Assembly: GCA_049317465.1 (NCBI GenBank)
Contig: JBMOIF010000063.1
Location: forward strand, 1 to 13,624
DNA: 13,624 bases
Direction: 5' to 3'
Source of the DNA: CAIQIA01 sp049317465
GTDB taxonomy: Bacteria; Cyanobacteriota; Cyanobacteriia; PCC-6307; Cyanobiaceae
Shown here piece by piece: positions 1 to 6,998 of the stretch; position 1 is the first letter of the stretch; each line of letters opens with the position of its first letter. The position numbers were made by a program, and so were the translations under genes. The notes below the pieces were generated by a model, which worked only from the letters and a program-made list of their open reading frames with translations, had not been told where the DNA came from and did no database searches.

Positions 1-55
1 GAACGGCAATCTCTCTGCGAACTCTATTGATGGTGGCGGCGGCAACGACAGCATC
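1..55 (+). repeat. 55-bp exact direct repeat, copy 1 (inside RTX gene)
   Basis: These 55 bases recur without mismatch at 364-418, an offset of 363 bp (121 codons). They encode the NGNLSANSIDGGGGNDSI module. The copy touches the window edge, so the duplicated unit probably continues upstream. Confidence 0.9.
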
Positions 56-829
56 CTCGGCGGCGACGGCAACGACACCCTCCTGGGTGGCGCCGGTACC
101 GACACCCTCCGCGGTGGCAACGGCAACGATGTGATTCGCTCAGATGGGGATGGCGGCCAATACTTTGGCGACGCCGGCAATGATTCGATGTTCTCTGGCC
201 TCGGCCCTGAGACGATGGATGGGGGTGCTGGCATCGATACGATCGACCATCGCGCTTGGAATGGTGACTATGTCTTCAATATGAGCACAGGGCTCACAGA
301 CTGGGCTGGCGAACGCTATAGCAACTTTGAAAATGCCCTCATGGGCAACGGCAATGACTCGGTGAACGGCAATCTCTCTGCGAACTCTATTGATGGTGGC
401 GGCGGCAACGACAGCATCTATGGTGCTGCCGGTAAGGATGTGCTCACTGGTGGGCTTGGGGACGACAGATTCTTCATTGGCGAATTTGGCGCACTTACCA
501 ATAGCGATACGATTACTGACTTTGGTAACGGAAACGACACCATTGTCCTGAAGGATTCGCTTGATAGTCTCCTTCTCGGTCCCATCAGCCCGGGCATCAA
601 GGGTCTCGCTTTTGACGGCGGCAATGTCGCTGGCAATAAGCTCAGCGCCGGCTGGCTCATCTTTGACCTGGCGAGTGATTTAAGTGGCATTTATGTGAAT
701 ACCGGTACTGGAGAGCTCCACTATGATCCTGTGTCTTCTAACGGGATCCTTGATCGCCAGGTGCTCGCCAAGATCTCCCCTAGTGCAGCCGGCGCACTGA
801 CCACAGCTAACTTCATCTACGGGGTCTGA
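2..829 (+). CDS. RTX (hemolysin-type calcium-binding repeat) protein, C-terminal part; 5' end outside window
   Basis: The reading frame is open from the first bases, so the gene begins upstream; an internal GTG at 131 is not a credible start. The protein shows glycine/aspartate nonapeptide repeats of the GGxGxDxLx type (GGGGNDSIL, GGDGNDTLL, GGAGTDTLR, GGNGNDVIR, and later GGGGNDSIY and GGLGDDRFF), which fold as Ca2+-binding parallel beta-rolls. Between repeat blocks lies a non-repeat module (DHRAWNGDYVF...NFENALMGNG). The last 120 residues lack repeats and include SDTITDFGNGNDTI, a layout typical of proteins exported by type I secretion through an uncleaved C-terminal signal. I infer a secreted or surface protein. 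Its enzymatic or adhesive activity, if any, would lie in the missing N-terminal part. No type I secretion genes are visible here. A strong terminator follows 49 bp after the stop. Confidence 0.85.
   Translation, partial: NGNLSANSIDGGGGNDSILGGDGNDTLLGGAGTDTLRGGNGNDVIRSDGDGGQYFGDAGNDSMFSGLGPETMDGGAGIDTIDHRAWNGDYVFNMSTGLTDWAGERYSNFENALMGNGNDSVNGNLSANSIDGGGGNDSIYGAAGKDVLTGGLGDDRFFIGEFGALTNSDTITDFGNGNDTIVLKDSLDSLLLGPISPGIKGLAFDGGNVAGNKLSAGWLIFDLASDLSGIYVNTGTGELHYDPVSSNGILDRQVLAKISPSAAGALTTANFIYGV
364..418 (+). repeat. 55-bp exact direct repeat, copy 2 (inside RTX gene)
   Basis: This is identical to 1-55, and the two diverge directly afterwards (CTCGG against TATGG). Nucleotide identity, including third codon positions, indicates a recent in-frame duplication or gene conversion rather than conservation of the protein motif alone. 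Confidence 0.9.
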
Positions 830-877
830 GGCAACGCTCTGCTGCTACTGGGCTCTTGATCGGCCCTGGTGACAATT

Positions 878-903
878 GCCCCCGCCATTGGTGGGGGCTT
901 TTT
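878..903 (+). terminator. Rho-independent terminator of the RTX gene
   Basis: The arms GCCCCCGCC and GGTGGGGGC (one G-T pair) enclose an ATT loop, and a run of five T (899-903) follows. The hairpin starts 49 bp after the RTX stop codon. The opposite strand has no T-run after the stem, so it acts only in the plus direction. Confidence 0.9.
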
Positions 904-943
904 ATCAGTAAATCACCACTGTAGTTAGGCGGTTTGCCCGAGG

Positions 944-1162
944 TTGGTGTGCAGTGGAGCCATTGGCCGGCTGGCATCATTAATCGCCAGATCGCCGTCG
1001 CCTGCCAATGCCAGGTTGTCTGACACCTTCGACCAGATGGCGGCACCCAAGATCGCCTTGGGTATCAATAACACGCTCAATGCATCTGACGCTCCTGATT
1101 TCAAGGTGTTGCTTCAGGGAGCGGCTCCTTTTGGGATCATCTCTACGGACGTGATTCTCTGA
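944..1162 (+). CDS. Doubtful small ORF, 72 codons, no recognised family
   Basis: A GTG-started frame (alternative ATG at 1037) ends at TGA 1160-1162. The product has no signal peptide, membrane segment or motif I recognise. The C-terminal half (KIALGINNTLNASDAPDF) reads like ordinary globular protein, while the N-terminal third is less convincing. For the ORF: it is the longest plus-strand frame between two terminators, and the second terminator (1219-1247) closes a transcript running through it. Against it: no clear ribosome binding site, GTG start, and a competing protein-like minus-strand frame over the same bases. It could be a remnant of a longer gene. Confidence 0.2.
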   Translation: MVCSGAIGRLASLIARSPSPANARLSDTFDQMAAPKIALGINNTLNASDAPDFKVLLQGAAPFGIISTDVIL

Positions 1163-1218
1163 GCTGCTTTCGTCATGGCGTCATGGTTTGGTCGCCTGCC
1201 TTCATCAAGGCTTTCTTG

Positions 1219-1247
1219 ACCGGCTCCCATCAGGGGGCCGGTTTTTT
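1219..1247 (+). terminator. Rho-independent terminator downstream of the 944-1162 ORF
   Basis: The arms ACCGGCTCCC and GGGGGCCGGT pair over ten positions with one T-G wobble. The loop is ATCA and a T-run extends to 1247. No secure gene lies just upstream, which implies that a plus-strand transcript (a small gene, an RNA, or read-through) ends here. Confidence 0.88.
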
Positions 1248-1314
1248 GTGAGTTGGGTCACAGGGTCTGATGCTGACGTGGTTCAGACTGCCCTTTACGG
1301 TGTGGGTAGGCGTC

Positions 1315-1974
1315 ATGCGGCCATTCCGAAGGTCAACGTTGCCCTTGGCGTCTATCGCCCTTGTGCTCTCTCCTCTGTCAGTTGCGGCCGAGCAGCTGGC
1401 CGTATCACCGCCGACCTTTGCGCGACCCGCTGATCGCAGCAGGCGCTTCCCCCTGCGCCGCGAGAGTGGCGGTACCCGCTCGGTCTGTGCTTCACGATTG
1501 CTGGCCCATCTGGTGCCAGCTGACGGGCAGGTCGATCTGGATGGTCTATCCATGGTCGCCTTGATCGAAGGCAGCAGCCCGCAGCCCCCTGGCCTGGTGC
1601 TGCGCTTGCCCGGCCAGCCGCCCTGGCTGTTGCCTCCACGGCCCGCTGGGGTGCGGCTGGTGCTGTTGCCCCGCTCCATGTCAGCTGGCCTGTGGGAGAG
1701 CTTTCCGGCTTGCAACGACAGCCTCGAACCCGAAGCTCCTGCGGCCCGCAGCGAGCTGGGACGTTTCGCCGGATCCATGGACCGTTCCTTGAAGCAGGCC
1801 CTGGACGGCTTGCGGCAGCGTTGCGATGGTCAGGTGGCCAGCGACGACCTGCTGCCGCTCTTTGGTTACGCCCACCTGCGGGATCAGCTCCCCGCTTTGC
1901 TGCCTGTCAGCTGTGATCCGGCACCTCAGGCTGGTGAACCGTCGCCCTCGACCAGTTCCCAGACCACGTCCTGA
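1315..1974 (+). CDS. Secreted protein, probable DUF928 family
   Basis: I chose ATG 1315 (219 residues) because it gives a compact signal peptide: MRPFRR, then a hydrophobic stretch (LPLASIALVLSP), then likely cleavage near SVAA/EQ around residue 25. An in-frame ATG at 1270 would add 15 residues. Residues 47-68 (PLRRESGGTRSVC...LLAHLVP) resemble the conserved N-terminal block of DUF928 (R.xGGTRG.C...LtALvP), a cyanobacterial exported family of unknown function that, as I recall, often lies beside CHASE2 and CHAT genes. The remainder (WLLPPRPAGVRLVLLP, then a helical stretch and Cys at 133, 170 and 200) is diverged, so the family call is moderate. The 3' end overlaps the convergent cyclase gene by 49 bp. 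The overlapping minus-strand frame is Arg/Ser/Pro-rich and looks spurious. Confidence 0.6.
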   Translation: MRPFRRSTLPLASIALVLSPLSVAAEQLAVSPPTFARPADRSRRFPLRRESGGTRSVCASRLLAHLVPADGQVDLDGLSMVALIEGSSPQPPGLVLRLPGQPPWLLPPRPAGVRLVLLPRSMSAGLWESFPACNDSLEPEAPAARSELGRFAGSMDRSLKQALDGLRQRCDGQVASDDLLPLFGYAHLRDQLPALLPVSCDPAPQAGEPSPSTSSQTTS

Positions 1975-3767
1975 CCGCTGCGGCCGCTGAGAGTCACCGC
2001 CCCCCAGGGCGCCCATCGGGTTCCAGGCCAGGATCTTGCAGCGGCCAGGTCACGGGTGGCTGTTGTGAGCAGGATCCGGCAGGTGCCCCCGGGTCGGGTC
2101 TTGCCCAAAGACTCGAGGCGCGCGGCACAGTTCACCACATCACCGATGAGGCCATATTCCCAACGGTCGCTGCTCCCCAGCGAACCAGCCAGCACCCAGC
2201 CGCTGTGCAGACCCATCCGCAGCCCCACGGTGGGTTGACCGCCTGAGGCCAGGGCCTTGTTGAGCTCCTGCAGCGCCTGACGGATGGCGAGGGCGGAGCT
2301 GATGGCGGCCTGGGCATCGCTGGCCTGGCCCTGGCTCATCGGCGCTCCGAACACCGCCAGTACGCCGTCGCCGGTGAATTTGTTCACCAGGCCCCCCTGG
2401 CTTTCGATGGCCGCCACCATTGGAGCGAGGGCGTCATTCAGCCAGGCCAGCAAGGGCTCGGGGGGCAGCCTTTGGGCAACCCCCGCAAATCCGGCGATGT
2501 CGGTGATCAGCACGGTGACGAATTTGTGCTGCCCCTCAAAACGGCCGCCAGACAGCAGTGTGTCGCGTTGGCGCCACAGTTCGCGGGCCACAGGCGCCGA
2601 GGTGGTGTGTCCGAGCAGCCGTTGCAGCTGCCGCCGTTGTTGTTGCTGTTCGATCCCGCGGCGTGTCCAGGCGGCGGTCGCCAGCCCCAGCAGGGTTGCA
2701 AGGGGCAGCGCCAGGTTGCACCAGAAGCCGCCCAGCAGCAGGCCCGCCAGTCCGATGACCAGCCAACCAGACGCCACGGCTGCTACGGCGATCTGGCTGC
2801 CGCGCAAGCTGCGAATCCCCTCCCCCAGGCCGAGTCCCAGGCCGATGGCCACCAGCAACAAGGTGCCGTTGAACCATCCAGGTGCTGCCTGCAGGCCGGT
2901 TCGTAGACCCAGGTCTTCGCTCAGGAGGGCCGCCATCCGTTGGGCGTGCAGGTCCACGCCGGCCATCTGGCCGCCAAGGGGAACGCTGAACAGGTCCCGC
3001 AGGGAGGGGGCGCGGGCACCGATCAGCACGATGGTGCCCCGAAGCTGTTGCGATGGCACCTGCCCTGCCAGCAGGGTGCTCAGGCTCCAGCTGCGGATGC
3101 TGCGCGGTTGATGAAACGGGAGCAGCCGCTGCAGACCGTCGGCATCCAGCTGGCTGTAGCCCCCGCTGGCCGGGTCCAGGGGCGGCAGGCTGGCAGGGTC
3201 GCGTTCCAGCCGCGCCCGCAGGGGGCTGATGGTCTGGCCGCGCCATTGCTCCAGCAGCCTCAGGGGGAGGGCGACGACAGCGGGTGCCTGCCGGCGCACG
3301 TGCACCAGGTTCCTGCGCACCATGCCGTCGGCATCGATCGGCAGGTCGTTGTAAGCCTGGCGGTGGGATGGTGTGCCGGGGATCGGGCCGATGCCGTCGA
3401 CGATGCTGAACACCGACACCAGGGGGCCTGGCCCTCGGGCCAGCTGTTGCAGCTCCTCCTTGCCCTGTCCGACCCCCAGATCCCGGTAGATGTCGAGCCC
3501 GATGGCGCCGGCGCCGGCCTGTTGCAGCCTGCGGATCGCTGCCACGAGAAGCCGGTCCTCCAGGGGCCAGCCGAACCGGCGCAGGTCGTCCTCCTCGATG
3601 GCGATGACGCGGATCGGCAGGGACGCTGCCGACGGCAGGGGGCGCCGTCGCAGGGCCAGATCATGCAGCAGCAGATTGAGGGTCTGGTCGATCTGGCTCT
3701 GGCGCAGCAGCAGCAGCAGCACCACCACCAGGGTGGTGGGCAGAATCCGGAGCAAGACGCTGCGCAC
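1926..3767 (-). CDS. CHASE2-domain class III adenylate/guanylate cyclase, membrane-bound
   Basis: The 613-residue product reads in order: N-terminal membrane segment (about 4-21), extracytoplasmic CHASE2 sensor (about 25-290; IRVIAIEEDDL, GAIGLDIY, DADGMVRRN, GTIVLIGA, VDLHAQ), three membrane segments (about 302-366), a short Gln/Arg-rich linker, and a C-terminal class III cyclase domain (about 415-560). Both metal-binding Asp are present (D423 in ITDIAGF, D467 in FTGDG), as are the purine-contacting Lys (K463) and the transition-state N546 and R550 (NCAAR). The second base-specifying position, normally Asp in adenylate cyclases or Thr in many cyanobacterial ones, reads Gly (G539 in EYGLIGD). 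The family makes cAMP (less often cGMP) in response to signals sensed by CHASE2. The GTG start lies 3 bp after the tpsB stop, so it is last in the TPS operon and probably translationally coupled. Confidence 0.9.
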   Translation of the reverse strand: MRSVLLRILPTTLVVVLLLLLRQSQIDQTLNLLLHDLALRRRPLPSAASLPIRVIAIEEDDLRRFGWPLEDRLLVAAIRRLQQAGAGAIGLDIYRDLGVGQGKEELQQLARGPGPLVSVFSIVDGIGPIPGTPSHRQAYNDLPIDADGMVRRNLVHVRRQAPAVVALPLRLLEQWRGQTISPLRARLERDPASLPPLDPASGGYSQLDADGLQRLLPFHQPRSIRSWSLSTLLAGQVPSQQLRGTIVLIGARAPSLRDLFSVPLGGQMAGVDLHAQRMAALLSEDLGLRTGLQAAPGWFNGTLLLVAIGLGLGLGEGIRSLRGSQIAVAAVASGWLVIGLAGLLLGGFWCNLALPLATLLGLATAAWTRRGIEQQQQRRQLQRLLGHTTSAPVARELWRQRDTLLSGGRFEGQHKFVTVLITDIAGFAGVAQRLPPEPLLAWLNDALAPMVAAIESQGGLVNKFTGDGVLAVFGAPMSQGQASDAQAAISSALAIRQALQELNKALASGGQPTVGLRMGLHSGWVLAGSLGSSDRWEYGLIGDVVNCAARLESLGKTRPGGTCRILLTTATRDLAAARSWPGTRWAPWGAVTLSGRSGQDVVWELVEGDGSPA

Positions 3768-3770
3768 CGC

Positions 3771-5453
3771 TCAGAACCGCAGACTCACCCTGCTGTAAAG
3801 CCCGTTGTCGATCAGCAGGTTCGGGACGGCGCCGCCCAGGTCATCGCCGAACTGCGACGCCCAGCCCAGTTCGAGCTGCCAATGGCGCCCCTGGAGCCAG
3901 CGCAGCAGCACACCACCAGCTCCAAGACTGCCGCTGTCTGTGCTGCCCTGCACCGGGGTCGTGACCCAGCCTGCCCCCAGAAACGGCACCAGCTGAAGCT
4001 CGGAGAGACCCTGGCGCCAGAACGACCAGTTCAGCTCGCCATAGCCCAGCAGGCCACTGTCGCCGCTGATGGCTTGCCCTGGCAGGCCCCGCAGGCCGTT
4101 GTCACTGCCAAGGCTGAAGCCCATGGCGCTGGGCAGCGGCGCCCAGGCCACCTGCCCGGCCCCCCGCAGGAGCAACTGCCAGTGGGAGGCCAGGGGCCAC
4201 CGCAGGCTGAGGTCTCCGGCCAGGGCCCGGGCTTCACCGACCTGGATGCCGAAGGAAGCCAGTTCTTTCAATGCCGTCTCGCCACTGAAGCCTGCCAGTC
4301 CCTGCAGGGCAAAGAGGCTGCCATTGAGGGCACCACGGCCGGGCCAGGCTTCCCAGCCGACGCCGACCCGCAGATAGCCGGTGCTCAAGGCGCCATCTTC
4401 GGCACCGCCCACGATGGCGGGGAAGCGGGCACCGTTGAGCCAGGCCTCGTTGCGGTTGGCACTGAGGCCGGCAAAGGCCGACAGCCGCTGGCGCAGGCCC
4501 TCGTGCATCGTCAGGTCCAGCTGCCCCAGCAACTGCTGCTGGAAGAAGCCGAGGTCGTGCAGGGGGCCGGGGACCTCCACCAGCTGTCGCCGGCTGGCGG
4601 CGGCGGCGGTGGTCCAGGTGATGCCATCGCCCAGGGGGATGCCGTAGCTGAGCGAGAGCAGCTGGTAGCCGATCTCAGGGTCGTCATCGCCATTGAGTTC
4701 ACCCACCAGCAGCAGCTGGTCGGCGGGCAGCAGCAGGCCTTGACGGCTGAGGATGGCCAGACCCCTGTATTGACCGTTGCTGCTGCTGCCGTCGTTGCGC
4801 AGGCTCAGTTCACCCTGGAGCCTGCGGGGGGCGGCTTCGGCCTCAAGCAGAAGGCTGCCGCGGGTGCTGTCGCCCCCCAGCCGGTTGAGGCTGGCGTTGA
4901 CGCCGCCGACCCACGGCAGCTGCTGGAGCCGCAGGATGGTGCGTTCGAGGCTGGGGAGATGCAGCACCTGACCCTGCAGAGGCAGCACCAGCCGTTGCAG
5001 CCGCCGCTGCAGGCCGCGATCGCTGCTGCGCACCCGCACCTCCACCAGCCGCCCTTCCACCACCAGCAGGGTCCCGCCCGGGGCGGGCTCAAGCTGGGGG
5101 TAGACCCGTGAGTTGACATAGCCGTCGGCTACCAGGCGGCTGGTCAGCAGCGCAGCACAACGGTCCAGCCGTTCGCTGGCCTCGACGACGGCCGTGCAGG
5201 GGGTGAGCAGCTGCTCCAGTGCGGTTGCCGGGTAATGGCTCAGGCCCTCAATACGAGGTAAGGGCGCTGTGCCGCCTGCCGTCGGTGCCGCGATGGGTGC
5301 CTCCGTGCCTGGAGCCTGACGTGGTTCATCTGGTCCGAGCAGGGGGGCTGCCGGTTCGGCTGCCGGCTGCAGCTGGGGCGCCGCCCCCGGCAGCCGGACG
5401 GGGCCAGGTTGCAGGGGGGGGGCGATCAGCTGGGCCAGCACCAAGAGGAGCAT
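3771..5453 (-). CDS. TpsB-type (ShlB/FhaC/HecB) outer-membrane transporter of a two-partner secretion system
   Basis: It exports the partner TpsA exoprotein across the outer membrane. Numbered from ATG 5453 (560 residues): signal peptide (MLLLVLAQLIAPP), Pro/Ala-rich linker (about 20-65), a ShlB-type POTRA (about 66-140, ending LLVVEGRL), a second POTRA (about 143-208), then a 16-strand-type beta-barrel. The L6-loop motif GLRG (453-456) and the following GYGELNWSF strand match the family, and the chain ends in an aromatic residue (SLRF), as barrel proteins do. The reading frame can also start at GTG 5492, overlapping the upstream gene by 31 bp. I prefer ATG 5453 because the signal peptide starts there and it lies 8 bp after the upstream stop. 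It is third of four genes and the natural partner of the exoprotein at 11750-6999. Confidence 0.92.
   Translation of the reverse strand: MLLLVLAQLIAPPLQPGPVRLPGAAPQLQPAAEPAAPLLGPDEPRQAPGTEAPIAAPTAGGTAPLPRIEGLSHYPATALEQLLTPCTAVVEASERLDRCAALLTSRLVADGYVNSRVYPQLEPAPGGTLLVVEGRLVEVRVRSSDRGLQRRLQRLVLPLQGQVLHLPSLERTILRLQQLPWVGGVNASLNRLGGDSTRGSLLLEAEAAPRRLQGELSLRNDGSSSNGQYRGLAILSRQGLLLPADQLLLVGELNGDDDPEIGYQLLSLSYGIPLGDGITWTTAAAASRRQLVEVPGPLHDLGFFQQQLLGQLDLTMHEGLRQRLSAFAGLSANRNEAWLNGARFPAIVGGAEDGALSTGYLRVGVGWEAWPGRGALNGSLFALQGLAGFSGETALKELASFGIQVGEARALAGDLSLRWPLASHWQLLLRGAGQVAWAPLPSAMGFSLGSDNGLRGLPGQAISGDSGLLGYGELNWSFWRQGLSELQLVPFLGAGWVTTPVQGSTDSGSLGAGGVLLRWLQGRHWQLELGWASQFGDDLGGAVPNLLIDNGLYSRVSLRF
5016..5023. 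repeat. HIP1 octamer GCGATCGC
   Basis: Exact copy of the highly iterated palindrome typical of many cyanobacterial genomes, inside the tpsB gene. It supports a cyanobacterial origin. Confidence 0.75.
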
Positions 5454-5461
5454 GGGCGGGC

Positions 5462-6910
5462 TCAGCAATCCGTGCCCTTGGCCGAACGGCACTCTCTGTT
5501 GGGGTCAGGAGTGATGGGGTCAAAGGCAAGGAAGCTGGCGACATGAACCGGGTATGCTCCCTCGGTTGGCAGGTTCACGGGGCGCCCTGTTGAATCCAGA
5601 AGCTGGGCAACGATGCGCCCGGGGTTGCCAGAGCTGCCGAGGGGCTTTTCATTGCGTGAATACACCAGCAACCCGTTGGAAGGGAAGTAGAAGAAGGGGA
5701 ATTGACGGGTCGGAGCTTGATCTTGGGCCAGGCCCTCGGTCAAACCTGGTCGCTGGATGGCCATGCCTGGCGTGGGGGCGGTGGCGCTTGCAGCCACCTT
5801 CACATCGCGCACGACCCTGATGGGGATCTTCAGGTTCCGCTTCAATTGCTGTTCAAGTTTGGGACGCTGACCGGCTGGGAGAGCACCCGGGTAATCGTCG
5901 GCTTGAAGAATCAGTTGATCAGAGCTGGGGCCATTGATCTGAATGCCTTTGATGATCGGTACACCTTGGAACGGGGGAATTGCAGATCCAACGCAGGCAT
6001 CAAAGGTCCGACAGGGCTTAAGGCGGTTGATTTCACGGCCGGTAGGAGCCGTCCGCATCTCTGAGCTGAACAGGTTGGCCTGGGACACTAGTCGAGTCGC
6101 CTGCCAGGTGATCTGAGGCAACAGCCCCCCTGCCATGGGGCTGCCGGCCATGGCGATGAGGGTGCCTTGGGCGAGCGGATACCTTGACGCCAGCTGGTTC
6201 GAAATGCAGTGGGCGGGATTCACTGCGATGCTGTTCGCAATGATGCGGATTTGGTCAGCACCCCAGAGTGCTACGCTCATTGCATAGCCAGGTGAAGATG
6301 AAAGCGAGACAGTGCCAGGCGTTCTCTCGCGAGCTGTGCTAATATAGATGTATTCACTGATGGGGCTTGCGCCGGTCGTCAGGATGACGGCATCAGCTTC
6401 GTTAGAGGTTGAAACCACTTGGAGAACATTGTCTCCAGCGCCACTGTTCTGGATCAGGCCGGTGTTGCCGTTGCCAACTACGAAGGTGTCGCCCCCACCA
6501 CCACTGCCATCAAGAATATCGGCGTCACCAGGGCTGCCGACCATCACGTCTTTGTCGTTTCTCCCCAAGGCCTGAAGTGTGCGCCCCGGCTTTTCGTTGA
6601 CAAGGCTGAAGCGGTTGGGCCGCTTTAGCCCCGAAGCAGGGATAATAGATTTATTGTTGGGTACCAGGCTTGATACAAAATGGCTTCCTGATGGGGGGGG
6701 AGCGCACTGACGGGGAGGGGTCCAGAAAAAGAGCGTTGTGTTATTACAGCCATATTCCGTGCGACAGATCTCACCTGCGGATGGGGAGCCCGGAGGGCTG
6801 GCCAGCACGGGCAGGGATGACATGACCGTCAGCAAGGCAGCCACAGTTGAGCCCGTGACGGCCGCTGGCTGCGCATTCCGAATCCGTCGGAAGTGAAGAT
6901 TCTTGATCAT
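5462..6910 (-). CDS. Secreted protein of unknown function in TPS operon, with a short RTX-like patch
   Basis: I do not recognise this 482-residue protein. From ATG 6910 it has an N-terminal signal sequence (basic MIKNLHFRRIRN, hydrophobic VAALLTVMSSLPVLA, likely cleavage near ASP around residue 38). Residues 117-150 (DKDVMVGSPGDADILDGSGG and on to FVVGNGNTG) look like one or two degenerate RTX/Ca2+-binding turns. The rest appears to be beta-rich, with a low-complexity Ala/Pro/Thr section near 370-400. The mature part has eight Cys (49, 55, 69, 235, 300, 306, 474, 482), including C-x5-C pairs and a C-terminal Cys, suggesting disulfides outside the cytoplasm. It sits between the CHAT exoprotein and tpsB, 88 bp after the first and 8 bp before the second, so it is likely a dedicated partner (chaperone, inhibitor, processing factor or co-secreted protein); this is inference. 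Base composition looks less GC-rich than tpsB. Confidence 0.75.
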   Translation of the reverse strand: MIKNLHFRRIRNAQPAAVTGSTVAALLTVMSSLPVLASPPGSPSAGEICRTEYGCNNTTLFFWTPPRQCAPPPSGSHFVSSLVPNNKSIIPASGLKRPNRFSLVNEKPGRTLQALGRNDKDVMVGSPGDADILDGSGGGGDTFVVGNGNTGLIQNSGAGDNVLQVVSTSNEADAVILTTGASPISEYIYISTARERTPGTVSLSSSPGYAMSVALWGADQIRIIANSIAVNPAHCISNQLASRYPLAQGTLIAMAGSPMAGGLLPQITWQATRLVSQANLFSSEMRTAPTGREINRLKPCRTFDACVGSAIPPFQGVPIIKGIQINGPSSDQLILQADDYPGALPAGQRPKLEQQLKRNLKIPIRVVRDVKVAASATAPTPGMAIQRPGLTEGLAQDQAPTRQFPFFYFPSNGLLVYSRNEKPLGSSGNPGRIVAQLLDSTGRPVNLPTEGAYPVHVASFLAFDPITPDPNRECRSAKGTDC

Positions 6911-6998
6911 GACTGTGGTGGTTTTAAGGGGATCTGGTGCTGGTGAAATGACAGGCAGGCCTGCAGCTGTGGTCAGCGATCAGGATTGTGAGGCGTCG
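6911..6998. other. 88-bp gap inside the TPS operon
   Basis: The gap separates the stop of the CHAT exoprotein gene from the next ATG. It contains a perfect 10-bp palindrome GCAGGCCTGC (6955-6964) but no T-run, so I see no terminator. A secondary promoter or processing site cannot be excluded. Confidence 0.4.

Larger units (their letters stand above)
830..1314. other. Intergenic stretch between RTX gene and DUF928-like gene
   Basis: There is no secure gene here. The stretch holds two strong plus-strand intrinsic terminators (878-903 and 1219-1247) with a doubtful 72-codon plus-strand ORF (944-1162) between them. A short minus-strand frame covers about 930-1110 and ends in ...HTNLGQTA at a TAA, but a TGA upstream leaves no convincing start. 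No clear promoter is visible. The segment may be a decayed gene or encode a short transcript. Confidence 0.6.

Noticed and set aside
1230..1778. Minus-strand 182-codon frame opposite the DUF928-like gene
   Set aside because: Arg/Ser/Pro/Gly-rich without motifs, and it runs across the 1219-1247 terminator. The plus-strand frame has a signal peptide and a recognisable conserved block.
2940..5111. Long plus-strand open frame (723 codons) antisense to the cyclase and tpsB genes
   Set aside because: The translation is Gln/Ala/Gly/Pro-rich low complexity with no domain, whereas the minus strand gives two clear families over the same bases. Long antisense frames are expected in GC-rich DNA with biased codon use.
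6955..6964. GCAGGCCTGC palindrome in the operon gap as a terminator
   Set aside because: Only five base pairs per arm with no loop and no T-run on either strand, so it does not look like an intrinsic terminator.
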